From NCBI RefSeq assembly GCF_003326795.1, contig NZ_JPWI01000012.1, positions 62,001 through 126,000 on the forward strand: a DNA stretch of 64,000 bases. The letters run 5' to 3'. Positions 27,936 through 39,563 of the stretch are shown here, piece after piece. The stretch's first letter is position 1. The number at the start of each line of letters is the position of its first letter. Made by a program: the position numbers and the translations under genes. Under the pieces are notes generated by a model that was not told the origin of the DNA, ran no database searches, and worked only from the letters and a program-made list of their open reading frames with translations. This DNA is from Thalassospira profundimaris (GTDB lineage Bacteria > Pseudomonadota > Alphaproteobacteria > Rhodospirillales > Thalassospiraceae).

Positions 27936-28178
27936 AGAAAACTTGGTCCACCCGACACGCGATGTGTCATGGCGTGGGGCGCTATGTATTAAACCCGCCC
28001 GGTTTTGGCAACCCCTTTTTTGTTTCGATTTGTTCAACCATGCGATTACTGCATACGGGATTTGCCTTGTCGGGGATTGTCGTTACACTCATATAGCTGA
28101 TTCGCAGGATCGTCATATAAATGTCTTGATGATCCCCGATACAGATTAGGCAGATAACAAAAGGCAGGTTCTCAGAAG

Positions 28179-29369
28179 GTGAAGCAGGTTGATCCCCATA
28201 GCAACTCGCACAGGGCAGAAAGCCCCGCAGGCGGCGCTGCCATGGGTGACCATGCGGTGCTTGATGTGCCCGAGAAACCCGCAATGCCAAAACCCGGCCA
28301 GGCCGTTCAGGTGCCCGGCGAGCGCGGCAAACCTGCGCGCATGGTCGATTGCATCACCGCCCCGCTTTATGCGGCGATTGATCTTGGCAGTTCGAACTGC
28401 CGGCTTCTGGTTGCGCGTCCGTGTAATGACGGGTTCAAGGTGATTGATGCGTTTTCACGCGTTGTCCGGCTGGGAGAGGGCGTGCGCGAAAAGGGATATC
28501 TGTGCGAAGCGGCGATGGAACGCGCGATTGATGCGCTGCGTGTCTGTGCCAAGAAATTGCGTCGCCATCCGGGCGCACGGTTGCGTGCTGTTGCGACCGA
28601 GGCCTGCCGCACGGCCAATAACCGGGACGAATTCGTCCGTCGTGTTCAGGACGAAACCGGCATTACCCTTGATATCATCAATCCCGATGAAGAAAGCCGT
28701 CTGGCACTTCAGGCCTGCTCGGCCCTTCTTGATGAGCGCCCCTATGCCGTGGTGTTTGATATTGGCGGTGGCAGTACGGAAATATGCTGGATCAAGGTCG
28801 ATAGCACGGGGAAGACCCAGTGCATTGAAACGCTTTCGATGCCTTGCGGTGTCTTGTGCCTGACCGAACGCTATGCCTCGGTTGAGGAACGGCGCGAACG
28901 GTTTGAGGCCATGCGTACCGAAATCCGTCAGCGTCTTGAAGAATTTGCCAAGCGCAATTGCTGCACTGACATGCTTGATGACGACAAGGTGCAGATGGTC
29001 GGTACGTCGGGCACTGTAACGACGTTCTGCGGCATTGCGCTTGGTCTTGAACGTTATGAGCGTCACAAGGTCGACGGATCGGAATTGCGCTTTGATGATG
29101 CCGAACGCGTGACCGAGCTTCTGCTCCGGATGGAAGCCGACAAACGCAAGGGCCATCCCTGCATCGGTAATCAGCGTGCAGAATTGATGGATGCGGGCGC
29201 TGCGATTTTCGCCGCGATTCGCGATATCTGGCCTTTGGCGACACTCAAGGTCGCTGATCGGGGCCTGCGCGAAGGTATTTTGGTCGATTTGATGCGTGCG
29301 GATGGTCATGCTATTGACCCGTGCGACGCACGCCGTCATACAGTGTCGCATATTCCGGCCACATCCTGA
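28179..29369 (+). CDS. ppx: Ppx/GppA phosphatase family protein
   Basis: A 396-residue member of the exopolyphosphatase/pppGpp phosphatase family in the actin-like ATPase superfamily. AAIDLGSSNCRLLVARP is the phosphate-1 motif, VVFDIGGGSTEICWI the second, and MVGTSGTVTTFCGIALG the third. It hydrolyses polyphosphate or pppGpp; the two cannot be separated by eye. GTG 28179 gives a ~60-residue disordered, Pro-rich lead; ATG 28341 just before the domain is a credible later start. It is followed by rlmE after 63 bases, a frequent pairing in alphaproteobacteria. Confidence 0.92.
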   Translation: MKQVDPHSNSHRAESPAGGAAMGDHAVLDVPEKPAMPKPGQAVQVPGERGKPARMVDCITAPLYAAIDLGSSNCRLLVARPCNDGFKVIDAFSRVVRLGEGVREKGYLCEAAMERAIDALRVCAKKLRRHPGARLRAVATEACRTANNRDEFVRRVQDETGITLDIINPDEESRLALQACSALLDERPYAVVFDIGGGSTEICWIKVDSTGKTQCIETLSMPCGVLCLTERYASVEERRERFEAMRTEIRQRLEEFAKRNCCTDMLDDDKVQMVGTSGTVTTFCGIALGLERYERHKVDGSELRFDDAERVTELLLRMEADKRKGHPCIGNQRAELMDAGAAIFAAIRDIWPLATLKVADRGLREGILVDLMRADGHAIDPCDARRHTVSHIPATS

Positions 29370-29432
29370 TCGGTCAGACGAGAACGTCCCGACAGGTCAT
29401 TGGCCAAAACAGAATTCAGTTCAGGAAAGATC

Positions 29433-30239
29433 ATGAGCGAAAATCGCAGCGGAAAAGGCGGGCAGCGCCGCCGCAAGGGTTCGGCCATTGCAGCCATTGA
29501 TACCGGTGCGCGGCGTGGTCTGCGTACACGTGTCAAAAGTGCCAAGGGACGGAAACTGTCATCGACGCGCTGGCTTGATCGTCAGCTCAATGATCCTTAC
29601 GTTCAGGAAGCCAAGCGCCTTGGCTATCGGTCGCGTGCGGCTTTCAAGCTGATTGAAATCAACAACCAGTTCGACTTGCTCCGTCCGGGCATGCGTATTG
29701 TTGACCTTGGTGCCGCACCAGGTGGCTGGACGCAGGTCGCCATTGACATGGTCGGCTCCAAACAGGGGCGTGGTCAGGTTGTTGGTCTTGATATTCTCGA
29801 ATGGGAAGGCCTGTCGGGGGCGACCTGTTTGCAGGCCGACTTCCTTGATCCCGAAGCACCCAACATGATCAAACGCGCCCTTGATGGCCCGGTTGATGCG
29901 GTGATTTCCGACATGTCGCCCGAAACCACCGGGCATCGTCAGACCGATCACATCCGGATCATTGATCTGGTTGAACATGCGCTTTTGTTTGCCGAAGAAG
30001 TTCTGGCGCCGGGCGGCATCTTTATTGCCAAGGTGTTCAAGGGCGGCACGGAAAACGATCTTCTTGATCGTGTGAAAAAGAACTTCCGTGTCACCAAACA
30101 TGCCAAGCCACCGGCATCGCGTCCCGAAAGCCCGGAGGCCTATCTGATCGCAACCGGTTTCCGTGGTCAGAACAATGCCGAAGACGATATCAAGAATGCT
30201 GAAGTTGGCGAAGGTGATGGATGGTCACCTGTTGAATAG
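29433..30239 (+). CDS. rlmE: 23S rRNA (uridine-2'-O-)-methyltransferase RlmE (FtsJ/RrmJ)
   Basis: A 268-residue SAM-dependent methyltransferase that modifies U2552 of 23S rRNA in the large subunit. SRAAFKLIEINNQF carries the first catalytic Lys, IVDLGAAPGGWTQVA binds SAM, ISDMSPETTGH holds the Asp and FIAKVFKGG the second Lys, completing K-D-K-E. The amino-terminal ~40 residues are basic and likely bind RNA. ATG 29433 has CAGGAAAG upstream. It probably shares a message with ppx. Confidence 0.97.
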   Translation: MSENRSGKGGQRRRKGSAIAAIDTGARRGLRTRVKSAKGRKLSSTRWLDRQLNDPYVQEAKRLGYRSRAAFKLIEINNQFDLLRPGMRIVDLGAAPGGWTQVAIDMVGSKQGRGQVVGLDILEWEGLSGATCLQADFLDPEAPNMIKRALDGPVDAVISDMSPETTGHRQTDHIRIIDLVEHALLFAEEVLAPGGIFIAKVFKGGTENDLLDRVKKNFRVTKHAKPPASRPESPEAYLIATGFRGQNNAEDDIKNAEVGEGDGWSPVE

Positions 30240-30416
30240 GTACTGATTTTGCCGTCATTCGATATTGAAACGGGAAAATCAAATAATCGTTTTCGCTTGC
30301 GCTACATCAAACCAGCTCGCAGACTTTACAGGTTATAGTTGCAGTTAAATCTGCAACGTAATGATTGTGGGAAATAGGGGCCGTTCGGGGACGGTCCTTA
30401 GAGTGGGGTGTGTCTG

Positions 30417-30941
30417 ATGAAACAAGACAGTCTGTTCTTGACCGGCGTCGAACGTCATTTCGACGAAGACGAAATTATTGTGTCAAAAACCGATCTTAAA
30501 GGTCGGATCACTTATGCGAATGATGTGTTTCTGCGGGTGGCTGGATATCACGAACGAGATATCCTTGGTCAGCCCCACAGCATTATCCGCCATCCCGATA
30601 TGCCAAGATGTGTCTTTTCGTTGTTGTGGCAGACCATCGAGGCCGGGCGCGAGATCTTTGCCTATGTCATCAATCGTTGCTCGAACGGCGACCATTACTG
30701 GGTTCTGGCCAACGTGACGCCGACCTTCGGGCCGCAGGGCAAAATCATCGGGTATCATTCCAACCGTCGTGTTCCGCGACGCGATGCAATTGAAAAAGTC
30801 ATTCCGCTATATGCGGCCCTTTGCGAAGAAGAAGCAAAAGAACGAAATCGCAAAGATGGAATGGCGCGGGGAACCGCGATGGTCGGCAAGCTTTTGGGGG
30901 AAGCAGGCATCGATTATGATCAATTTGTTTTCACTCTCTAA
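30417..30941 (+). CDS. Aer-like PAS domain protein (split aerotaxis sensor)
   Basis: A 174-residue protein made of one PAS domain and a short helical tail. The sequence is very close in pattern to the FAD-binding PAS of Aer: [33 protein letters not shown] and [13 protein letters not shown]. It therefore probably senses redox or oxygen through flavin. It has no membrane helix and no signalling domain; those are on the next gene, whose start lies 26 bases inside this one in another frame. GTG 30408 is an alternative start. Tight overlap implies translational coupling and a joint function. Confidence 0.88.
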   Translation: MKQDSLFLTGVERHFDEDEIIVSKTDLKGRITYANDVFLRVAGYHERDILGQPHSIIRHPDMPRCVFSLLWQTIEAGREIFAYVINRCSNGDHYWVLANVTPTFGPQGKIIGYHSNRRVPRRDAIEKVIPLYAALCEEEAKERNRKDGMARGTAMVGKLLGEAGIDYDQFVFTL

Positions 30942-32253
30942 CCTGCGATTGGTGCTGGCGGTGTGCTGGTGCCTTGGGCTTTTGACAGTTTCGTCTGTGT
31001 TCGCAGTTCCTGAACTCATGGCCTATGCGATCCCGGTGCTTGGCGGATTGCTGACGGTTTGCTGTGTGTCGGGGGGGCTGACCATCTATCGCCAGCAGCG
31101 TTATCTTGATGAATTGTGCGATACCGTTCTTGCTGCTGCAGATGGCAACATGGATGCCCGCATTTCCAATCGTCAAAAGCGCGGCAAGCTTGCAAACATG
31201 CAAAATGCGGTCAACCAGCTGCTTGATCTGACCGAGGCCTTTACCAAGGAAGCCGCAGCGGCAATGAACTGTGCGTCGAGAGGCGACTATTACCGCAAGA
31301 TCGTTCCGCGCGGATTGCGCGGTGATCTGGTCGGCTATGCCGAGAAGGTCAATAGCGCACTCGAGATTATGGATGTTCAGACCAAAACGTTCCGCAGCAG
31401 TGCAGGGCGGATTGGTGATGATCTCAAACTTGTTGTTGGTGATTTGTCCAACAGTGCGCGAAGCCTGAGTTCAAATTCAGACTTCCTGTCGCAAAATGTC
31501 ACCAGAATTGCCGATCAGGCTGCCGAGATGCGAAAGGCGGCCGAAGAAAGCAGTGCTGCACTTGACGGGATAGCAACGGCTACCGAGCAGTTCAGTGGGT
31601 CGATCCAGCAAATCGGGAGCCAGATTGACGGTTCGGCGACCTTGTCTGAAACCGCAGTCGAACGGGCCCGTTCAGCCGCCGAACATATGGAACGTCTTGA
31701 TGCATTGGCAACACGCGTAACCGGCGTTGTCGAATTGATTACCGATGTTGCCGAACAAACGAACCTTCTGGCGCTGAATGCAACGATCGAGGCTGCGCGC
31801 GCAGGCGAAGCTGGCAAGGGATTTGCGGTTGTTGCGTCCGAGGTCAAAAACCTTGCCAATCAGTCCAGTCATGCCGCCGAAGAAGTCATTCGTGAAATCG
31901 GCGAGATGCAGGAAATGACCCGCGAAGCGGTGGCCTTTGTTCGAGATATCAGTGAAAAGATTAACGAAATCGATGATGGTGCGCGCCTTGTTGCCAACGC
32001 AACGCGTGAGCAAACCGACGCGGTGAACGAGATCAGCAATCGTATCGAGCAAGCTGTCTGCCGCATGCGTGATATTGTCACCAGTGTCGGACATGTTGCT
32101 TCGGGAACGAATGATTCCCGTGAAGTTCTGGTCACGCTGCATAACGAGGCGACAGGCCTGTTAGGGCGTGCAGAATCACTTGATGGTGACGTTCGGAACT
32201 TTATCAGCCAGGTTCTTGATGACCGTGCGAAAGAAACCGCCAAGCAGGCATAG
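30916..32253 (+). CDS. Methyl-accepting chemotaxis protein (Aer-type partner)
   Basis: A 445-residue protein. Two hydrophobic segments (~11-30 and ~36-57) form a short membrane hairpin with almost no periplasmic loop, as in Aer, so input must come from inside the cell. A HAMP-like region follows, then the signalling domain with the tip [20 protein letters not shown], which docks CheW and CheA. It lacks its own ligand domain. ATG 30916 is inside the PAS gene (+1 frame, 26-base overlap). A far longer frame upstream exists only because of that overlap. Confidence 0.92.
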   Translation: MINLFSLSNLRLVLAVCWCLGLLTVSSVFAVPELMAYAIPVLGGLLTVCCVSGGLTIYRQQRYLDELCDTVLAAADGNMDARISNRQKRGKLANMQNAVNQLLDLTEAFTKEAAAAMNCASRGDYYRKIVPRGLRGDLVGYAEKVNSALEIMDVQTKTFRSSAGRIGDDLKLVVGDLSNSARSLSSNSDFLSQNVTRIADQAAEMRKAAEESSAALDGIATATEQFSGSIQQIGSQIDGSATLSETAVERARSAAEHMERLDALATRVTGVVELITDVAEQTNLLALNATIEAARAGEAGKGFAVVASEVKNLANQSSHAAEEVIREIGEMQEMTREAVAFVRDISEKINEIDDGARLVANATREQTDAVNEISNRIEQAVCRMRDIVTSVGHVASGTNDSREVLVTLHNEATGLLGRAESLDGDVRNFISQVLDDRAKETAKQA

Positions 32254-32493
32254 TTGAGGTTCCGCGCAAGTCTTGTGCGCATGGCGAAACCGGATTTTAT
32301 GTCTGGAAATTCGGGGTGATGGCTATTGTTTAATCAGAACAATGTGACTGACCAGCCTGACAGCAGTCCCATCGACCAGTTTCTAACGGAATGCGCAAAA
32401 TAAAGCATCAATAAAATCACAGGGCTGTTATGGGCGCGGAAAACTTGGCATTTGGGGCATAACATGTATAAATTCCGCGCCAACTCAGATTAA

Positions 32494-33972
<1,479 letters not shown>

Positions 33973-34069
33973 ACGGAACGCTTCGCTTCTTGATTGGCTT
34001 GGCTGCCTTGCGTTTGACGCTGTTGGCGAATGGACCAAGCCATGATAAGAGCGGCGCAAGAATTCGGGT

Positions 34070-34103
34070 GACGGCAGGCTTTCCTGCCGTCATCGTCTTT
34101 TTT
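34070..34103 (+). terminator. guaB: guaB terminator
   Basis: GACGGCAGG, loop CTTT and CCTGCCGTC form a perfect 9-base-pair stem at 34070-34091, followed by ATCGTC and six T residues at 34098-34103. Confidence 0.88.
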
Positions 34104-34184
34104 ATCGTATTTATCGCAAGGCGTGTTTGCGCTTCCCATATCCGAAGCAGCAGTAACACCCGCAAAACAGGTTGGAAATTCGCT

Positions 34185-35522
34185 TTGAAACCCGGTGCAC
34201 GTATCGCGGCCGTCATTGAACTTTACGACGGTTGGACCCATACCCGAGACGACGCAGACCGCGTTGTGTCCGGTTATTTCGGATCACGCCGTTATATCGG
34301 CGGTGGCGATCGCCGTGAAATCAGCGAACGTTTCTATAACCTGATCCGTCATCAGGCCCGTCTGGGCTGGTGGCTGGCAGAAGTCGGATACGAGTTTCAG
34401 GATGGCCGCGCACGCATGATCGCTGATCTGGTGTTGCATGATGGCCTGAAAACTGCCGAAATCGCCGATCGGTTCTGTGGCGAGCAATTCTGCCCGGAAA
34501 CCCTGCACCCGAATGAAAAGCACCTGATCAACAAGCTGTCTGACAAGACCCTTGATCATGATGCCCAGCCCGGTGCGGTTAAAACCGAGCTGCCGAAATG
34601 GCTTTATGCCGAACTGATGAAGCTTCATCACGAAAACCTTACGGCGGAGATGGCGGCCTATAACCAGCCGGCCAAACTTGATCTTCGCGTCAACCGTCTG
34701 CGCGGCACGGTCGAAGATGCCATCAAGTCGCTTAAAGCAGACGGCATCAAGGATATCGAGCGTACCCCGTTTGCACCCAATGGTCTGCGTCTGCCACTTG
34801 GTCTGAATATGCTGGTCACGGCGGCCTATAAAGACGGCCTGATCGAAATTCAGGACGAAGCATCACAGATTTGCGTCAAGCTGGTCGATGCCAAACCGGG
34901 CATGACCGTGCTTGATATGTGTGCCGGCGGTGGCGGCAAAACGCTTGGTCTTGCGGCAGACATGCGCGGCAAGGGGCGTATTCTTGCCTGTGATACCCAT
35001 GGTGGCCGACTGGATAATGCCCGCAAGCGTGCACGCCGCGCCGGTGCGGGCGATTGCATCCAGCAGCGCATCATTGCCGATGAACGTGACAGCTGGTTGC
35101 GTAACAAATCCGGTTTCTTTGACCGCGTGTTGCTGGATGTGCCCTGTTCCGGTCTTGGAACGTTGCGTCGTAACCCGGCTTTGCGCTGGCGTATCGGTCA
35201 GCGCGACCTGCGCACCCTTATGGGTCAGCAGAGCAAGATCCTTAAGGCCGGTGCCGCAAAGGTCACCAAGGGCGGTCGTCTGATTTATGCGACCTGCTCG
35301 ATCATGCCCGAAGAAAACGAACGCCTGATTGAAACCTTTATGCGCGATCGCAAGGATTTCCGACCGGTTCCGATCAGCGAAATCTGGCCCGATGCACCGA
35401 AATCCGTTCCGGTTCCGGGCGGCAAGGACAAGCCCTGGCTGCGCCTGTCGCCAAATGTTCATGGCACGGACGGGTTCTTTGTGGCGGTGTTCGAACGTAC
35501 GGCCAAAGGCAAGGTAAAGTAA
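34185..35522 (+). CDS. RsmB/NOP2-family RNA (cytosine-5) methyltransferase
   Basis: A 445-residue protein of the RsmB family. VLDMCAGGGGKTLGLAADM binds SAM; the two catalytic cysteines are in DVPCSGLGTLRRNP and YATCSIMPEENE. An amino-terminal NusB-like RNA-binding part (~1-150) is present in divergent form. It methylates cytosine in rRNA, with 16S C967 the textbook target, but assignment to RsmB rather than RsmF is not certain. The TTG start at 34185 follows AGGTTGG and sits right after the guaB terminator; an earlier in-frame ATG would include that terminator in the coding region. Confidence 0.9.
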   Translation: MKPGARIAAVIELYDGWTHTRDDADRVVSGYFGSRRYIGGGDRREISERFYNLIRHQARLGWWLAEVGYEFQDGRARMIADLVLHDGLKTAEIADRFCGEQFCPETLHPNEKHLINKLSDKTLDHDAQPGAVKTELPKWLYAELMKLHHENLTAEMAAYNQPAKLDLRVNRLRGTVEDAIKSLKADGIKDIERTPFAPNGLRLPLGLNMLVTAAYKDGLIEIQDEASQICVKLVDAKPGMTVLDMCAGGGGKTLGLAADMRGKGRILACDTHGGRLDNARKRARRAGAGDCIQQRIIADERDSWLRNKSGFFDRVLLDVPCSGLGTLRRNPALRWRIGQRDLRTLMGQQSKILKAGAAKVTKGGRLIYATCSIMPEENERLIETFMRDRKDFRPVPISEIWPDAPKSVPVPGGKDKPWLRLSPNVHGTDGFFVAVFERTAKGKVK

Positions 35523-35595
35523 TGGCAATGGCGGCCAAGGCATATGGAAACCAGACCAAAACCTTTGCTGCCCTTAATCTGCCTGCAAAGAAAAA

Positions 35596-35622
35596 GGCCC
35601 TGCGAGCGATCCTCGCAGGGCC
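35596..35622 (+). terminator. Terminator after the RNA methyltransferase gene
   Basis: GGCCCTGCGAG and CTCGCAGGGCC form an 11-base-pair stem with a 5-base loop, followed by AGTTTTGTTT. A run of A residues on the left could let it work on the other strand too, for the convergent gene at 35726. Confidence 0.88.
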
Positions 35623-35725
35623 AGTTTTGTTTCACCGTGAACGCAATATTGCGTTGATGGACTCTTCTGCAAATTGCCGGTGCCACGGCCTTTCGGGTGT
35701 TGGCCCGATATCGACGGAAAACCGG

Positions 35726-36043
35726 TTACTCGGCTTTTTCGGTCGCGCCATCAAAGATGGTAGTCGGCTTGTCCAAACCTTCGGAATTCTCAAGATTGTT
35801 CATGCCCGGAATGTCGTCATCCTGGGCATCCGGGCCGGTCTTCAGGCTTTCGCCGATTTCGGCACTCGGTTCGGCCGGGGTCATGGTTTCGGACTTCTCG
35901 GCCGGTGCGCTTTCTTCAGTGCCAAAGATCGGCAGGGCGGAACCGCCGTCCTTCTGGGTCATTGCGATTGCGGTTGCTGTACCGGCAACCAGAATAAGAC
36001 CAGCGACAGCGAGTGCGATTTTACTACCTTTGGAAGTGCTCAT
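35726..36043 (-). CDS. Hypothetical single-pass membrane protein
   Basis: A 105-residue protein with one transmembrane helix (~8-28, IALAVAGLILVAGTATAIAM) and a Pro/Glu/Asp-rich outer segment that looks disordered. ATG 36043 is chosen because it sits immediately before the membrane helix, with AAGGGAC upstream; a longer frame adds an unlikely basic stretch. It is divergent from guaA. No family is recognised. Confidence 0.65.
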   Translation of the reverse strand: MSTSKGSKIALAVAGLILVAGTATAIAMTQKDGGSALPIFGTEESAPAEKSETMTPAEPSAEIGESLKTGPDAQDDDIPGMNNLENSEGLDKPTTIFDGATEKAE

Positions 36044-36333
36044 GATTTCGTGTCCCTTGCATTGATCAAAAGTGCGTTGCTCATGGTCGGACGCGTTGTT
36101 TCCCGCGTTCCGTTGATTGGGATAATGCGCGCCCATTGCGAAGGAAAAAGGGACCAATTGTGGGGTTTTCAGGGGGAATTGCGCGCAAAAACGCCGCAAT
36201 CTCCTCCAAATGCCTGGGCTAAGGGCAAAAGTTTTTTGAATGCATCGTTGGGTGACCACCTGCGCCGGGTTGCCCATCTCGATGGTTTGGCGTATGTACG
36301 GCGCAACCCCATCTTCGACGGAGATACGGCCCG

Positions 36334-37887
36334 ATGACTGATCGCGTGCTGATTATTGATTTCGGATCCCAGGTCACCCAGCTGATTGCACGTCGCGTGC
36401 GTGAAAGCGGTGTCTATAGCGAGATCCATCCTTTTAATAACATCTCGGATGCGTTCCTTGATGAATATGCCCCCAAGGCCGTGATCCTTTCGGGTGGCCC
36501 GGCGTCTGTCCATTGGGACAAGGCACCGTCAGCACCGACCAAGGTGTTTGAGCTGGGCGTGCCTGTTCTGGGTATTTGCTATGGTCAGCAGACCATGGTC
36601 AACCAGCTTGGCGGCAAGGTCGCGACATCCGATCATCGTGAATTCGGTCGTGCCTTTGTCGACGTGATCGAAGATTGCGCGCTGTTCACCGGTGTGTGGG
36701 CGGCTGGTGCACGCGAACAGGTCTGGATGAGCCACGGCGACCGCGTTGATGCGCTTCCTGATGGTTTCCGCGTAGTTGGCAAATCCGAAGGCGCACCGTT
36801 TGCCGCCATCGCCAATGACGAAAAGAAATTCTATGCGGTTCAGTTCCACCCGGAAGTGGTCCATACCCCGCATGGCGCGCAGCTCCTTAAGAACTTTACG
36901 CATGGCGTTGCCGGTTGCTCTGGCGACTGGACGATGAATGCCTATAAGGACGACGCGATTGAGAAAATCCGCAAACAGGTCGGTGACGGCAAGGTCATCT
37001 GTGGTCTGTCGGGCGGTGTTGACAGCTCCGTCACCGCGGTTCTGATCCACGAAGCGATTGGCGATCAGCTGACCTGCGTGTTTGTTGATCATGGTTTCAT
37101 GCGCTCGGGCGAGGCAGATCAGGTCGTTTCGCTGTTCCGTGACCATTACAACATCCCGCTGGTCCATGTTGATGCGTCCGATACCTTTATCGGTGCCATC
37201 GAAGGCGAAACCGATCCGGAAGTAAAACGCAAAACCATTGGCCGCCTCTTCATCGAAACCTTTGAAGAAGAAGCCAAGAAAATTGGTGGTGCAGACTTCC
37301 TGGCACAGGGAACGCTTTATCCGGATGTGATCGAAAGTGTGTCCTTCACCGGAGGCCCGTCGGTCACCATCAAATCACACCACAATGTTGGTGGTCTTCC
37401 GGAACGCATGAACATGAAGCTGGTGGAACCGCTTCGTGAACTGTTCAAGGACGAGGTCCGTGACCTTGGTCGTGAACTTGGCCTGCCTGACAGCTTTGTT
37501 GGTCGTCATCCGTTCCCTGGACCGGGTCTTGCGATCCGTATTCCGGGCCAGCCGATCACGCGCGAAAAGCTTGATATTCTGCGCAAGGCTGATGCGATCT
37601 ATCTCGAAGAAATCCGCAATGCCGGTCTTTATGACGCCATCTGGCAGGCATTTGCCGTGCTGCTGCCGGTTCGCACCGTTGGTGTGATGGGCGATGGTCG
37701 TACCTATGACTATGCTTGTGCGCTTCGTGCCGTGACCTCGACCGATGGCATGACCGCAGACTTCTATGCGTTCCCGCCGGAACTGCTTGGCCGCATCGCC
37801 AACCGCATCATCAATGAAGTCAATGGCATCAACCGTGTCACCTATGACTTCACATCCAAACCACCGGGAACCATCGAGTGGGAATAA
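36334..37887 (+). CDS. guaA: GMP synthase (glutamine-hydrolysing)
   Basis: A 517-residue two-domain enzyme that makes GMP from XMP. The class-I glutamine amidotransferase (~1-195) has the catalytic Cys in [11 protein letters not shown] and the His/Glu in FHPEV. The ATP pyrophosphatase domain (~200-390) has the P-loop SGGVDSSV. The GMP synthase C-terminal dimerisation domain ends in TIEWE. Its last 17 coding bases are repeated 1.45 kb downstream, so the 3' end appears to have served as an integration site. It ends before a strong terminator. Confidence 0.98.
   Translation: MTDRVLIIDFGSQVTQLIARRVRESGVYSEIHPFNNISDAFLDEYAPKAVILSGGPASVHWDKAPSAPTKVFELGVPVLGICYGQQTMVNQLGGKVATSDHREFGRAFVDVIEDCALFTGVWAAGAREQVWMSHGDRVDALPDGFRVVGKSEGAPFAAIANDEKKFYAVQFHPEVVHTPHGAQLLKNFTHGVAGCSGDWTMNAYKDDAIEKIRKQVGDGKVICGLSGGVDSSVTAVLIHEAIGDQLTCVFVDHGFMRSGEADQVVSLFRDHYNIPLVHVDASDTFIGAIEGETDPEVKRKTIGRLFIETFEEEAKKIGGADFLAQGTLYPDVIESVSFTGGPSVTIKSHHNVGGLPERMNMKLVEPLRELFKDEVRDLGRELGLPDSFVGRHPFPGPGLAIRIPGQPITREKLDILRKADAIYLEEIRNAGLYDAIWQAFAVLLPVRTVGVMGDGRTYDYACALRAVTSTDGMTADFYAFPPELLGRIANRIINEVNGINRVTYDFTSKPPGTIEWE
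37869..37885 (+). repeat. guaA 3'-end direct repeat (putative attachment site), copy 1
   Basis: AACCATCGAGTGGGAAT, the last bases of guaA, occurs again at 39320-39336. Including flanks, 25 bases match with one mismatch. A direct repeat of the guaA end bordering foreign DNA is the usual footprint of islands that integrate there. Confidence 0.7.
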
Positions 37888-37910
37888 GTTTTCCGATATC
37901 GGAAACACCA

Positions 37911-37940
37911 AACGGCGCGTCCAGTGGATGCGCCGTTTTT
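37911..37940 (+). terminator. guaA: guaA terminator
   Basis: AACGGCGCGTCC, loop AGT and GGATGCGCCGTT form a 12-base-pair stem with one G-T pair, followed by TTTTTGTTTT. Confidence 0.92.
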
Positions 37941-38176
37941 GTTTTGAATATCCGTTCGGCTGTGAACAGGCAGTAACAAGAATTTGCGGCCCAATGATAG
38001 GCTGCCCGTGACAACGACTTGTTCACTTACCTCGCAATAGGTTGGTGTGACTAGGCTTGCTTGGGAATGCGCGGTACCCTGTTTGGACGAATTTGCGGGC
38101 GAAACACAGTTTTAAGCCGGTTGGAGTAAGCTGGGTTACGTGTAATCGGGAAACATTACAGGGTGCGAGAAGTCAT

Positions 38177-39124
38177 ATGACGGATGAGGACTTTTCATTT
38201 CATGCGGCAAGCGATGGCATCATCAGAGTAAAGTCGGATGAAGATCTCCAGACCTTCAACGGGAGCTGGTATCGCGGTCAGTCGACGAACTTTATTCCTT
38301 CGAAAAAGATGCTGGATGCAAACAGTGCCTTTAAGCGGTTCATTATCAAAGGCTATGAACCGCCCGCAGCATTCATCGACAAGTCAACAGTTGTGACCGC
38401 CTTTGGCAGTTGCTTTGCGCAAAATATCTCCAAGTGGCTGATCAGCAACGGCTACAATGTTCTCGGCAAGAAGCTCAGTCTTAATTCCCATATCATCCGG
38501 TTTGGAGAGGGACTGGTAAACACCTTTGCGATCCTTGAGCAACTTGAATGGGCCCTTGAGAACAAGAGCCTTGAGGAAGGCCTGTGGTTTGGGGAGAACA
38601 AAGAAATTGTGCTGCCAGACGAGAATGTCAGGGAAGCGACAGAAAAGCTTCTGATGAAAACGGAAACGCTGATCATTACCGTGGGCCTTTCCGAAGTGTG
38701 GTTTGACAAGGCTTCCGGAAGAGCATTCTGGCGTTCTATCCCGAAGGACAATTTTGACGGCGACCGACACGGGTTCAGGCTAACGACCGTAGACGAAAAT
38801 CGCGAAAATTTGCAAAAGATCGTCGAGTTGCGGGATCGTTATATACCGGGCTGTAAAATAATCTTTACATTGTCGCCCATTCCGTTAATGGCGACATTCC
38901 GTGACATCAATTGTATTTCGGCAAATACAGTGTCGAAATCCATTTTACGCATTGCACTCGATGATCTCATAAGCCAGAAACACGATCAGGTTTATTATTT
39001 TCCGTCATATGAGCTGGTCAAGGAGGTCTATCCCGATCCATTTGACGAAGATAATCGCCATCCTCGTAAGGTTTATATCGATAACATCATGGAATTGTTT
39101 GCGCGTGTCTATTGCACAGAATAG
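38177..39124 (+). CDS. GSCFA-domain protein
   Basis: A 315-residue protein. The name-giving motif GSCFA is at residues 77-81 (VTAFGSCFAQNIS), followed by a SGNH-hydrolase-like core (LIITVGLSEVW, IIFTLSPIPLMATF) and a carboxy DNRHPRKVYID containing a plausible catalytic Asp/His pair. The family occurs with glycan-modifying genes; activity here is not known, esterase or acyl transfer being guesses. ATG 38177 is chosen at the domain edge. It sits between guaA and a guaA 3' remnant, so it is probable island cargo. Base composition is lower in GC than the guaA neighbourhood. Confidence 0.85.
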   Translation: MTDEDFSFHAASDGIIRVKSDEDLQTFNGSWYRGQSTNFIPSKKMLDANSAFKRFIIKGYEPPAAFIDKSTVVTAFGSCFAQNISKWLISNGYNVLGKKLSLNSHIIRFGEGLVNTFAILEQLEWALENKSLEEGLWFGENKEIVLPDENVREATEKLLMKTETLIITVGLSEVWFDKASGRAFWRSIPKDNFDGDRHGFRLTTVDENRENLQKIVELRDRYIPGCKIIFTLSPIPLMATFRDINCISANTVSKSILRIALDDLISQKHDQVYYFPSYELVKEVYPDPFDEDNRHPRKVYIDNIMELFARVYCTE

Positions 39125-39167
39125 CAACAGGCACCGGGTATAAAGTTTGTCTGATCGGCTATGGACT

Positions 39168-39338
39168 ATATGCCGTGAGCCTTGATCGTTGGTGATGGAA
39201 TGACCGCACGCTTTTATGCGTGTCTGGCATAACTATTTGGTCGTAGCCCCAAGCCGCGTCATCAAACAATTCAACGGCATTAACGGCGCGACCTACGACC
39301 TCACTTCAAGCCCACCGGAAACCATCGAGTGGGAATGA
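39168..39338 (+). pseudogene. guaA: Decayed second copy of the guaA 3' end
   Basis: The end of this stretch reads, in frame, VIKQFNGINGATYDLTSSPP then ETIEWE and a stop, matching gua[21 protein letters not shown] then GTIEWE. Upstream, GATGGAATGACCGCA and TATGCG match the guaA GDGMTA/FYA region, with a frameshift and stop between. Similarity fades before ~39168. The changes are too many for a recent local duplication, so the copy probably came from another strain with an integrating element. Confidence 0.82.
39320..39336 (+). repeat. guaA 3'-end direct repeat (putative attachment site), copy 2
   Basis: Exact 17-base copy of the end of guaA (see 37869-37885), located at the end of the guaA remnant. 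It would mark the distal junction of the 1.45-kb segment that carries the GSCFA gene. Confidence 0.7.
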
Positions 39339-39563
39339 ATCTTTAGTTTAGGCAATTGATCTTAGTCATTGGTGCGAAATTTAATATTGGATAGTTTATC
39401 AGCCTGATTATTTCATGCGTCAGTGCAAATCAGGGTAGCAACGATGTTTCACATTGCATAAACATGCTTATTATCAACTAAGACAACATCAGAATCTTTT
39501 ATGCTGTTTTTGTTGATAATACTTCGATGGTTGTATGCTAGCTAGTTAGTGCAGGGAACAAAA

